Origin: Opitutaceae bacterium UBA6669
Lineage (GTDB): Bacteria > Verrucomicrobiota > Verrucomicrobiia > Opitutales > Opitutaceae
DNA length: 6,614 bases
Reading direction: 5' to 3'
Assembly: GCA_002455175.1 (NCBI GenBank)
Contig: DKKJ01000277.1
Location: 1,721 to 8,334 of the forward strand
Position 1 is the stretch's first letter, and each line of letters begins with the position of its first letter. The position numbers and the translations under genes are program-made. Positions 1-6,380 of the stretch are shown here, piece by piece. The notes beneath the pieces were generated by a model. The model had not been told where the DNA came from and made no database searches. It was given only the letters and a program-made list of their open reading frames with translations.

Positions 1-1022
1 TTGCGCGCGCTAAAGGTACGAGGGAAACGCCAGAGCATGCCGTGCATGGTCATGAGAAAATCGGACTCGCCAATTTCGCGGATACGAGGCCACTCCGTAT
101 TCCAGCCGTGCGCGCCGTCGTAGCTGTGACTGGCCTTGGGCAGCCGATAGGTGTGCCATTTGCCTTCGTCCAGGACCATGAGGAGCAGGGAGCGATGGTC
201 CCAACCGATGCTCCAAAGCGGGTCCTTGTCCGGATTTGGATTGCCTTCGATACCGCCTGGGCCGGTGACCTCCGTGAATTGGTTACGTCGGACTACGTGC
301 CACGCTTGGCCGTCCCATTCCGCGAGTGACCCGGACGCGATGTCAAAGCGACGACGGGCTTCAGCGGTGGGCTCGCCATTGTTGGCGTAGACTAAGCGCC
401 CTTGGCCAGAGTAGAGGCCTTTGCCGTGATAACCGGGTAAATTAGCGAGTGGCGCCGGTAGTGTATCTGGTTGATCAGGAGTGCGACCGTAGATCTGACC
501 TTGGGCATCGGCGTAGAGCGTGCGCACCGCGAGAGTGTGGACGTCGACCTCGTAGAAGCCTTCTTCCATCGTGGCGTAGTAGACCTTGTTGGCGGGATCT
601 GTGAGGTGCCGAGCGGTTCCGGTGTGACGCCCGGGCATGCGATCAACGGGGATAACGCGCACGCCACCCTTGGCATCGATCGCGTAGGGCCCGATGAAGA
701 GCTGCTGGGATTCGCGGTGGATCATCCGATTGGCCGGAGTGCCTCCAATGCTTTCGGGTCGAATGACCAGATCCAGTTGGGGCGAGATCTCGTAGAGCTT
801 ATCCGAGGAACCCAGGGGCCGGTGTGGCGAATAGGTGATGGCCCACAGTTTTCCTGCCCAGGGAACGACCGCGCCTGTACCGCACTCGGCGTCCTCGTTG
901 AAAAAAGCGAGGTGAGGGTAAATTCCAGAAACCTGGCGGTGTGTCTGGGTCGGCGCGCTTTGCGACCATGCGAGACTGACCATCAAGGCAGGAGCCAGGG
1001 CGGAAAAAAGTGATTTCAGCAT
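1..1022 (-). CDS. Conserved exported protein of unknown function, partial (C-terminus beyond left edge)
   Basis: Reading the minus strand down from the ATG at 1022 gives 340 codons with no stop, so the gene is cut by the window edge. The start is typical of a secreted protein: a Lys at residue 3, a hydrophobic core at about residues 5-18, and a likely cleavage site near 'AWSQ' at residues 18-21. The mature part is rich in short Gly/Asp/Trp/Tyr strands, such as 'CGTGAVVPWAGKLW' (47-60), 'GTPANRMIHRES' (94-105), 'GYHGKGLYSGQGRLVYANNG' (197-216) and 'SHSYDGAHGWNTEWPRI' (298-314). That pattern suggests a beta-propeller, which is an inference. I recall close relatives annotated only as hypothetical proteins in Verrucomicrobiota, Planctomycetes and Bacteroidetes; no reaction is known to me. 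It is divergent from the LacI-type regulator, with an operator-like palindrome between them, so it probably belongs to the same sugar regulon. No Shine-Dalgarno is visible before the ATG; the leader there is pyrimidine-rich. Existence as a gene is very likely; function is unknown. Confidence 0.9.
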   Translation of the reverse strand, partial: MLKSLFSALAPALMVSLAWSQSAPTQTHRQVSGIYPHLAFFNEDAECGTGAVVPWAGKLWAITYSPHRPLGSSDKLYEISPQLDLVIRPESIGGTPANRMIHRESQQLFIGPYAIDAKGGVRVIPVDRMPGRHTGTARHLTDPANKVYYATMEEGFYEVDVHTLAVRTLYADAQGQIYGRTPDQPDTLPAPLANLPGYHGKGLYSGQGRLVYANNGEPTAEARRRFDIASGSLAEWDGQAWHVVRRNQFTEVTGPGGIEGNPNPDKDPLWSIGWDHRSLLLMVLDEGKWHTYRLPKASHSYDGAHGWNTEWPRIREIGESDFLMTMHGMLWRFPRTFSAR

Positions 1023-1074
1023 AGGGGTAGAAGAAGACAGCGTGGGAGAGATGGCAGCGGCAAACTCCCCCGGC

Positions 1075-1089
1075 TCGAATGCGTTCGAT
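1075..1089. promoter_or_regulatory. Putative LacI-family operator, copy 1 (divergent control region)
   Basis: The sequence TCGAATGCGTTCGA (1075-1088) is a 14-bp imperfect palindrome, with six of seven base pairs matching. With the next T it is a 15-base exact reverse-complement match to the site at 2156-2170. It lies between the divergent starts of the exported protein (1022, minus) and the LacI-type regulator (1130, plus), where a repressor could control both and autoregulate. Palindromes of this length just upstream of regulator genes are typical LacI-family operators. Binding by this particular regulator is inferred. Confidence 0.65.
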
Positions 1090-1110
1090 TAATCGCTGCA
1101 AAAATGCCAT

Positions 1111-1117
1111 GGAGGAG
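1111..1117 (+). promoter_or_regulatory. Ribosome binding site of the LacI-type regulator
   Basis: GGAGGAG precedes the ATG at 1130 by 12 bases, slightly long but usable; the purine run continues to 1120, which shortens the effective spacing. It supports the 1130 start over the in-frame ATGs at 1079, which lies inside the operator palindrome, and 1109, which overlaps this purine run and has no Shine-Dalgarno of its own. Confidence 0.55.
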
Positions 1118-1129
1118 AGATTCGCTCGC

Positions 1130-2149
1130 ATGGCTTCTCTCAGACCCGTATCCCTCGCTCAGGTGGCGCGCGCTGCCGGAGTGTCCCCCTCCACCGCCTC
1201 GTTGGCGTTGCGCAACGACGACCGAGTACGCCCAGAAACCATTACCGCAGTGAGAGCGGCGGCGGCGAAATTGGGTTACAAATCGGATGCACGCGTGGCC
1301 TCCTTGATGGCGCGAATTCGACAGGCGCGTCCGCTCCGGGATCGAGAGCGCTTGGCATTTATCTGGGTGAGCACGCCGCAAGATCAGATTGCCGGCCGAA
1401 CCAAGTCGCTGATGTCTTTCCTGCAGAGCATGTGGGCGGGAGCTTCGCAGCGGGCGGACGAGTTGGGCTGCCGACTCGAAGAGTTTTCGCTTAATGCACC
1501 CGGGATGAATCCTAGCCGATTGGAGAAAATTCTCCGGACGCGGGGAATTACCGGCGTGATCTTTTCTGCGCCGATACAGGCGATGGAGGTGACCATTGAT
1601 TGGAACTGGGAGCATTTTGCCGCAGCGGTGATTGGAAACTCCAAGTGGTCTCCGGCGCTTCATCGCGCTGGGCATCATCATTACCGCAGCACACTGATTG
1701 CCTTGAATTGGTTGCGGGAGCAAGGCTCTCGACGCCCAGGGGTAATCCTCCACGAAGCCCATCACCGCCGTATCCATGGCGTCCATCAGGCTGCCTTCCT
1801 GATCAATCATCCCGAACCGGCGGCGGCGCGCGAGCTTTGTCTCTTTGATCGAGAGGTGGAGCCGGGGCGTTTTCGGCAGTGGTGTGAGGCAACGCGACCG
1901 GACTCGTTGATTACCGTGACTGGGCATCTGGCTGAGCCTATTCGGAAAATCGCTGATGAGCTTTCGGTGACCAGATATGTGAGCTTGAGCTGTAATTCCG
2001 AGATGGGCGGTCCGGGCATTGACCTGCGCACGGATTTAATTGCGGCGAGTGCCGTGGACCTCGTTGTGGCACAGCTGCATCGCAATGAGCGAGGCGTTCC
2101 CGCGCATCCGGTCACCTTGCTTTTGGAAGGTGAATGGGTGGAGGGCTGA
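1130..2149 (+). CDS. LacI/GalR-family transcriptional regulator
   Basis: The 339-residue product is a cytoplasmic DNA-binding repressor or activator of standard LacI-family length. The N-terminal helix-turn-helix is clear at residues 8-27 ('SLAQVARAAGVSPSTASLAL'), followed by 'RVRPETITAVRAAAAKLGY' (32-50), the third helix and link. A hinge helix follows at about 52-62 ('SDARVASLMAR'), where Leu59 is the probable minor-groove residue. The rest, from about residue 69 to the end, is the periplasmic-binding-protein-like effector domain that would sense a sugar or derivative. At the recognition helix, Pro20, Ser21 and Leu25 occupy the positions of LacI Tyr17, Gln18 and Arg22, so the operator should differ from lac. 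Start 1130 was chosen because it places the HTH at the usual distance from the N-terminus and follows a GGAGGAG; 1109 is the alternative. Matching palindromes lie just upstream and just downstream, which implies autoregulation and control of the receptor gene. Family is near certain; effector unknown. Confidence 0.93.
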   Translation: MASLRPVSLAQVARAAGVSPSTASLALRNDDRVRPETITAVRAAAAKLGYKSDARVASLMARIRQARPLRDRERLAFIWVSTPQDQIAGRTKSLMSFLQSMWAGASQRADELGCRLEEFSLNAPGMNPSRLEKILRTRGITGVIFSAPIQAMEVTIDWNWEHFAAAVIGNSKWSPALHRAGHHHYRSTLIALNWLREQGSRRPGVILHEAHHRRIHGVHQAAFLINHPEPAAARELCLFDREVEPGRFRQWCEATRPDSLITVTGHLAEPIRKIADELSVTRYVSLSCNSEMGGPGIDLRTDLIAASAVDLVVAQLHRNERGVPAHPVTLLLEGEWVEG

Positions 2150-2174
2150 CGCTGTATCGAACGCATTCGATAAC
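2146..2174 (+). promoter_or_regulatory. Candidate sigma-70-type promoter of the TonB receptor gene
   Basis: CTGACG at 2146-2151 matches TTGACA at four of six positions. GATAAC at 2169-2174 matches TATAAT at four of six. The spacer is exactly 17 bases. The -35 box overlaps the stop codon of the regulator gene. The operator palindrome fills the spacer and touches the -10 box, the classic arrangement for repression by blocking polymerase. Transcription would start near 2181 and give a leader of about 95 bases. The boxes alone are weak; the arrangement makes the call more credible. Confidence 0.45.
2155..2172. promoter_or_regulatory. Putative LacI-family operator, copy 2 (receptor gene)
   Basis: TATCGAACGCATTCGATA is an 18-bp palindrome in which eight of nine pairs match; only the C/A pair next to the centre fails. 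Bases 2156-2170 are an exact inverted copy of the palindrome at 1075-1089. It lies directly after the regulator gene and about 104 bases before the receptor start, inside the candidate promoter. The central step is GC, not the CG found in most LacI-family sites. It is a strong candidate operator for the adjacent regulator. Confidence 0.7.
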
Positions 2175-2275
2175 GCGTGATTGGATCGCAACTCGAGGTC
2201 GGACTACGCCTCTTTCGGCCGCGTGTGTTTCCTCGCGCGGTCGCTTACACCCTACCCCCACCACCTCACCTCTGT

Positions 2276-4756
2276 ATGAACTTTCATGTCTTTCGTTGTG
2301 GCCGCGTGGCTTTTGCCGGCGGTCTGATGCTTTCAGGCGCGGCGGCGCAGACGTCGACGCCTGTTGTGGAGCCGCCTGCAGGAGAGACGATTGCGTTGGA
2401 TCCTTTCACCATCAGCAGCGAGGCTGAAGACGGCTATTTTTCCAATTCCACCTCTGCATTCGGGCGCGTGGTGATGAAGCTGGAAAACGTGCCACAGAAA
2501 TTAGAAGTCTATAATGCGCAATTTATTGCGGATATTGTCCCGACCTCCATCACCGATATCACCCGCTACTCCAGCGCGGTGAATTACAACAACTCCGAGC
2601 GTAATAACGGAAGCACCAGTTTGGTGCGCGGTTTTTCTGCGTCGGTGCGGCGCAATGGTGAAAACCTTGGTGATCTGGTTGGCTTGGCGGCGGTCGAGAC
2701 GATCGAGCAGGCGGAGGTGGTGAAAGGGCCCTCGGCGGTGCTTTACGGTGCCAGCCAGCCAGGGGGTGTGATCAACTACGTGACCAAGACGCCGAAGTTC
2801 CGGCGCGAAACGGCCATCACCGGACAACTCCACAGTTTTGGAGGCTACACCGCGACGATTGACACGACCGGACCGTTAGGGAGCGCCGATCGCAAGGGCG
2901 GACCGATTGCAGCTTATCGCTTCGTGGTGGTGAACGAAGACCGCAAAGAGTATCAGGATAATGATGACTTTTTTGAGCGGAAGGTATTCTTCGGCAAAAT
3001 CCTTTTCCGGCCGGTGCCGTGGGCGAGTTTCACTCTCGAGGCGGAAAAGAACGAATTGAAAGCGGCGTTCTTCAATTCGCAGCTCCCCTTGCAATCGGAC
3101 TACACGGCGTCGCGATCTGCGCCTTACAGCACGACCGTTCCCAATCCCGCTCTCGTGCGGGAGCCGTTTTTCCTGCCAGTGTCGTGGACGTATCAGACGA
3201 ATGATACGTATCGCGACGACAATGCCGACATTTACCAGGCGACCGTGACCATAGATCGGGATCTCGGCCGTTTGGGACGTTGGACACTGCGCAGTTTCTA
3301 CTCGCTGTTCGAGACGGATACTGAGCGCGTGTTGGTGGACATTCCTAACACCGCATATCCGCGCCCCGTGACCTCGGCCGACTTGGGCAAGGTCGTAAAT
3401 CGTGACCAGCAGGTGACGGCGGCGGATATCGCCTCAGGTCGTCTCTGGTTGCCTCAGCGCAGCCTGCGTTTGATCAATGATGTCAGTGCACGTAGCGCTA
3501 GAAACCAGTTTGATCTTACGGGTCAGTTCGAGACCGGACCGGTAAAACACACCTTTCTCGCTGGGACCGAACTCAGCCTTGGCAGCAAGTCTCGTTACGC
3601 GCCCTTTGGCGGTGCGTTGCCTGGTGGCACCTCCCGTTTTGCGTACGAAGGTGCGGCGGGCACGCCCTGGGCGACTTGGGTCGATAGTCCGGATTACCGG
3701 CCCATTCCCATCAATTGGAACGATGTCCGTACCACCAGCAATCCTACCGGGGCTGTTCGCCTGCAGGCGCCCACGACATCGGTACCCCAGGACAACATCG
3801 CGTTCGATGTACCCTTCCTGACGGAGAAGCCCAATACGTATTACTTCTTTGATGGGCTTTCTTTACTCGAAGAACGGCTACAGATTTCGCTCGGGTTGCG
3901 ACATGATGACGTGCGGCAGGAGTATCGCGATGCTGCGAATGTCACGCAGACCGCGACTGCCAGCCAGTGGACGAAACGCTTCGGAGTTGTTTATAAGATC
4001 CAGCCGTGGGTGCATGTTTATGGGTTGTACAATGAGTCCTTTAACCCCAACGGCACAGGTGCGTTGAATGCCTGGCGGATGGCGTTGGCACCGCAGGATG
4101 GGAAACAGAAAGAAGCGGGTCTTCGGTTCTTCCTTTGGGAAGAGCGCCTCTCCATCGATGTGTCTTACTTCCAGATTTCGAATAAGAACGTCTATCAAAG
4201 CGATCCCTTTGGAAAGCTGCCCACGCGCTTTCCTCCCGGTACGGATTTGACCACGATTCCCGACACCGTGCTCTGGCCGAATACGCCTGGCCTAGAAAAC
4301 AAAGGGATCGATCTGGACGTAAAACTACGCCTTTCGCGCGACTCCCAGCTGATCGCCGCCTACACGAATAATGACATGAAGGCGACGGGTACGATTACTC
4401 AGCAAGAGGCGTTGGGCAGCGCGACGTATCCGGTCAACAACGTACCTGAGCACCAGTTTTCGGTGTGGTCGAAGTGGACGCCAAGTTCGGGCAGCCTGCG
4501 CGGATTTAATTTCTCGCTGGGATATCGTTATGTGGGCGAACGTCTGGGCGGACCGGTCGGCAATGTCGGACAAATTGCCTTGAGCGCTTACAGTATGGTC
4601 GATGCGTCGATCGGCTATCGCTATAAACAATGGAGCACCAATTTGGCGGTTCGAAATGTACTGGATGAGTACGCGTTCCGGACCGCTTCCGGTGCCGATC
4701 GGATTTACCCCGAAAAGCCGTTGCACGCGATCCTGTCGGTGACGGTCAAGCTTTAA
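2276..4756 (+). CDS. TonB-dependent outer-membrane receptor, probable sugar or oligosaccharide importer
   Basis: The 826-residue product is an outer-membrane beta-barrel that uses the TonB-ExbBD system to import a ligand. A signal peptide covers residues 1-24 or 25 (basic start 'RCGR', core 'VAFAGGLMLSGAAA', cleavage near 'AAAQ'). A TonB-box-like stretch 'ETIALDPFTIS' lies at 37-47. The plug spans about 62-173, with 'LENVPQKLEVYNAQFIADI' (69-87), 'RGFSA' (118-122) and the hallmark 'VVKGPSAVLYG' followed by 'PGGVINYVTKTP' (148-173). The barrel runs to the end, finishing in 'HAILSVTVKL' and so ending on Leu rather than the more usual Phe. The plug resembles siderophore-type receptors, but this style is used widely by Opitutaceae near sugar genes. 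The neighbouring LacI regulator and GPH symporter point to a carbohydrate, which is an inference. An upstream in-frame ATG at 2177 would add 33 residues before the signal peptide and sits at the promoter, so 2276 is preferred. No Shine-Dalgarno is present; the leader is C-rich. No SusD-like partner follows. Confidence 0.93.
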   Translation: MNFHVFRCGRVAFAGGLMLSGAAAQTSTPVVEPPAGETIALDPFTISSEAEDGYFSNSTSAFGRVVMKLENVPQKLEVYNAQFIADIVPTSITDITRYSSAVNYNNSERNNGSTSLVRGFSASVRRNGENLGDLVGLAAVETIEQAEVVKGPSAVLYGASQPGGVINYVTKTPKFRRETAITGQLHSFGGYTATIDTTGPLGSADRKGGPIAAYRFVVVNEDRKEYQDNDDFFERKVFFGKILFRPVPWASFTLEAEKNELKAAFFNSQLPLQSDYTASRSAPYSTTVPNPALVREPFFLPVSWTYQTNDTYRDDNADIYQATVTIDRDLGRLGRWTLRSFYSLFETDTERVLVDIPNTAYPRPVTSADLGKVVNRDQQVTAADIASGRLWLPQRSLRLINDVSARSARNQFDLTGQFETGPVKHTFLAGTELSLGSKSRYAPFGGALPGGTSRFAYEGAAGTPWATWVDSPDYRPIPINWNDVRTTSNPTGAVRLQAPTTSVPQDNIAFDVPFLTEKPNTYYFFDGLSLLEERLQISLGLRHDDVRQEYRDAANVTQTATASQWTKRFGVVYKIQPWVHVYGLYNESFNPNGTGALNAWRMALAPQDGKQKEAGLRFFLWEERLSIDVSYFQISNKNVYQSDPFGKLPTRFPPGTDLTTIPDTVLWPNTPGLENKGIDLDVKLRLSRDSQLIAAYTNNDMKATGTITQQEALGSATYPVNNVPEHQFSVWSKWTPSSGSLRGFNFSLGYRYVGERLGGPVGNVGQIALSAYSMVDASIGYRYKQWSTNLAVRNVLDEYAFRTASGADRIYPEKPLHAILSVTVKL

Positions 4757-4785
4757 GACTGTCGCTGCGAGTGAAAGCTCGCTTG

Positions 4786-4837
4786 AGCCGGGCATGGGGG
4801 CGCGCACGCTGGCCCCCATGCCCGGCTTTGTTTTGTT
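4786..4837 (+). terminator. Strong intrinsic terminator-like hairpin between receptor and symporter genes
   Basis: AGCCGGGCATGGGGGC (4786-4801) and its perfect complement GCCCCCATGCCCGGCT (4812-4827) form a 16-bp GC-rich stem with a 10-base loop. A T-rich tail, TTTGTTTTGTT, runs to 4837. It begins 29 bases after the receptor stop codon. The T-rich tail is only on the plus-strand side, so it is directional. Only about 21 bases separate the tail from the symporter's ribosome-binding site, so partial read-through or a 3'-end stabilising role is likely if the two genes are co-expressed. Confidence 0.88.
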
Positions 4838-4858
4838 CTTCCCCCTGCTCCCTCCGTT

Positions 4859-4866
4859 GAGGTGGG
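4859..4866 (+). promoter_or_regulatory. Ribosome binding site of the GPH symporter
   Basis: GAGGTGGG ends four bases before the ATG at 4871, with GAGG spaced eight bases from it. It therefore supports the ATG at 4871 rather than the in-frame GTG at 4862, which lies within this site. Confidence 0.75.
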
Positions 4867-4870
4867 TGCT

Positions 4871-6262
4871 ATGAGTCTGGGATCTGCGCAAGAACGGCTT
4901 CCCGGGAAGACGCTGGCGGCTTACGGCGTTGGAATCATCGCCTATCAGTTTGTGCATAGTGGCGTGGGAACCCTCGCCATGCAGATCTTCAATATCGAGC
5001 TCGGTTATGCTCCGGCCTTGGTTGGCGCGATCCTGATGGCGGGACGCATCTGGGATTCTCTGAGCAATCCTTTGGTCGGAGCGATTTCCGATAACACGCG
5101 CACCCGCTGGGGCCGTCGCCGACCCTTCCTGATGGTGGGCGCCGTGGTGTCCGGACTTCTTTATCCCTTGATCTGGTTCGTGCCTCGCGACTGGGGCACA
5201 ACCGCGGCGGGAACATATCTGATTCTCAGCACCTTCCTATTGTACACCGGTTTCGCGCTCTATTCGGTGCCTTACATCGCGATGGGTTTCGAGATGACTC
5301 CCGATCCGCATGAGCGCACGCGCATCCAGATTTGGAGAACCTATTTTAACCTCGTCACTACCTTTGCCATCGGGTGGTTCTACTGGTTCTGTCAGCGCCC
5401 TTTTTTCGGCGATGCCGTCACCGGAGCGCGTTGGTTGAGTCTCATTGTGGGGGTGGGGATCATTCTGACCGGGATGGCTCCGGCGTTTTTTCTGCGAGAG
5501 CGCTATTATCGCGTCGCTGAGCAGGCGAAACGCGAACCGCTTTGGCGAGGAGTGCGCGATGCGGTGCGAAATCGGCCCTTCTTGCTTTTGCTGGGGGTCA
5601 TCTTGGCCGTGGTGTTCGGAGCGATGTCGGCGGATGCGTTGAGCTTCTACATTCTCGCCTACCATGTCTATGGAGGAGATACCCTGAGCGCCGCCAAGTT
5701 GGCGGGAATCGCGGCTTCCGTGAATATCGCGGCGTCGCTTTTGGCGGTTCGCTTCGTATCCAAATTGGAGATGCGGCTGGGAAAAATACACGCTCTCCGT
5801 GCTTGCCTCGGCGTGATGATCTTGGCGGCGATTTCCAAGTGGTTTTTCGCGTCGCCAGAGTATCCAGCCGCCTGGCTTCTGATTGGAGTGATCTCTCAGT
5901 TCGGAGTGATTGGCTTTTGGATTTTAGTGAACTCGATGAAGGCGGACGTGTGCGACTGGGATGAGCTGAACTCGGCTCAACGCCGCGAAGGTGCTTATGG
6001 CGCCGTTGGCAATCTCGTACAGAAGGGAGGGTTTTCTTTGGTCTACGTGCTGGCGGGGACTATCCTGCACCTGGTGGGATTCGACGCGACCCAACGAGGA
6101 AGTCAGTCACCAGAGACGATCCTTTCCCTTCGCCTGGCCTTCACGCTGGTCCCGATCGCGTTTTTGCTGCCGTGTGTGTGGTTGTTGCGCCATTACCCAC
6201 TGACGCGGGAAAAAATGCAGGAGATCCGGGCGACGCTCGAAGCGCGACGGTCGAGGGTGTGA
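4871..6262 (+). CDS. GPH-family (MelB-type) sugar:cation symporter, major facilitator superfamily
   Basis: The 463-residue product is an inner-membrane transporter with about twelve hydrophobic helices (roughly 17-37, 47-68, 84-104, 115-137, 157-176, 190-207, 236-258, 277-297, 309-325, 334-356, 378-402, 419-440). The GPH signature is clear: 'GRIWDSLSNPLVGAISD' (58-74) followed by 'TRTRWGRRRPF' (76-86); 'PDPHERTRIQIWR' (144-156); and 'CDWDELNSAQRREGAYG' (361-377) leading to 'VQKGG' (383-387), where Lys385 matches MelB Lys377. This family carries glycosides, pentosides or hexuronides with H+ or Na+. Asp62 matches MelB Asp55, but Asn66 replaces Asp59, and MelB Asp19 and Asp124 appear to be Gln and Ser here. 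A substrate and perhaps a coupling mode unlike melibiose/Na+ are therefore likely. These equivalences come from alignment by eye. It follows the receptor after a terminator-like hairpin and probably handles the product delivered to the periplasm. Substrate unknown. Confidence 0.93.
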   Translation: MSLGSAQERLPGKTLAAYGVGIIAYQFVHSGVGTLAMQIFNIELGYAPALVGAILMAGRIWDSLSNPLVGAISDNTRTRWGRRRPFLMVGAVVSGLLYPLIWFVPRDWGTTAAGTYLILSTFLLYTGFALYSVPYIAMGFEMTPDPHERTRIQIWRTYFNLVTTFAIGWFYWFCQRPFFGDAVTGARWLSLIVGVGIILTGMAPAFFLRERYYRVAEQAKREPLWRGVRDAVRNRPFLLLLGVILAVVFGAMSADALSFYILAYHVYGGDTLSAAKLAGIAASVNIAASLLAVRFVSKLEMRLGKIHALRACLGVMILAAISKWFFASPEYPAAWLLIGVISQFGVIGFWILVNSMKADVCDWDELNSAQRREGAYGAVGNLVQKGGFSLVYVLAGTILHLVGFDATQRGSQSPETILSLRLAFTLVPIAFLLPCVWLLRHYPLTREKMQEIRATLEARRSRV

Positions 6263-6269
6263 GGGAGGA

Positions 6270-6329
6270 AGAAAAAGCGGAAATGGAAAAGCTGAGAGCG
6301 GAAAGCTAAAATTCGGAAGCTGGAGACTC
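6270..6329. repeat. Imperfect 15-nt purine-rich tandem repeat
   Basis: Just after the symporter stop codon, three consecutive 15-base units start at 6285, 6300 and 6315 with GGAAAAGCT, GGAAAGCT and GGAAGCT. A more degenerate unit precedes them from 6270. AGCGGAAA also occurs twice, at 6276 and 6297. The plus strand is strongly purine-skewed. No hairpin is evident. It could be a slipped-strand remnant or the decayed end of a longer reading frame; a role is not apparent. Confidence 0.4.
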
Positions 6330-6352
6330 TGCGCAAACGCCTGAAATACCGC

Positions 6353-6380
6353 TTAAACTATTTTATATCATGGGTATAGT
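6353..6380 (+). promoter_or_regulatory. Weak candidate promoter for the downstream exported-protein gene
   Basis: An AT-rich island (about 6353-6389) stands out from GC-rich surroundings. TATAGT at 6375-6380 matches five of six consensus -10 bases. TTAAAC at 6353-6358 matches the -35 box at only three of six, with a 16-base spacer. Transcription would begin near 6387, about 75 bases before the ATG at 6462. The rest of 6263-6461 shows no clear terminator for the symporter gene and no second copy of the LacI-type operator, only a single half-site TATCGAA at 6380-6386. Confidence 0.35.

Larger units (their letters stand above)
1023..1129. promoter_or_regulatory. Divergent intergenic control region
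   Basis: These 107 bases separate the minus-strand exported-protein gene from the plus-strand regulator gene and must hold both promoters unless transcription comes from further away. Apart from the operator-like palindrome near the centre, I see no confident -35/-10 pair on either strand. The best weak boxes are TTGCAG (1101-1096) on the minus strand and ATTAAT (1088-1093) on the plus strand. The side next to the exported-protein start is pyrimidine-rich when read in that gene's direction and lacks a ribosome-binding site. Confidence 0.5.

Noticed and set aside
471..1013. Plus-strand open frame of 180 codons within the left region
   Set aside because: It lies antisense to the well-supported minus-strand exported-protein gene, has no recognisable domain and low-complexity composition, and has no ribosome-binding site. 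The minus strand gives a coherent protein with signal peptide over the same DNA.
1079..1129. Longer N-terminus of the LacI-type regulator starting at 1079 or 1109
   Set aside because: The 1079 ATG falls inside the operator palindrome, and the extra residues precede the normal HTH start. The 1109 ATG overlaps the purine-rich ribosome-binding sequence that better serves 1130.
1016..1927. Minus-strand open frame of 303 codons opposite the LacI-type gene
   Set aside because: It is rich in Arg, Ser, His and Pro, as expected from the antisense of GC-rich coding DNA, and shows no domain. The plus strand encodes an unmistakable LacI-family protein.
2177..2275. 33-residue N-terminal extension of the TonB receptor
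   Set aside because: It would begin at about the predicted transcription start and place Pro/Arg-rich residues ahead of a good signal peptide that begins at 2276.
4767..4782. Small hairpin GCGAG/CTCGC between the receptor stop and the main terminator
   Set aside because: Only five base pairs and no T-rich tail. It may fold next to the main hairpin but does not support a separate feature.
4325..4957. Minus-strand open frame of 210 codons across the receptor end and the hairpin
   Set aside because: It reads through the terminator hairpin and is antisense to two clear genes, with no recognisable protein features.
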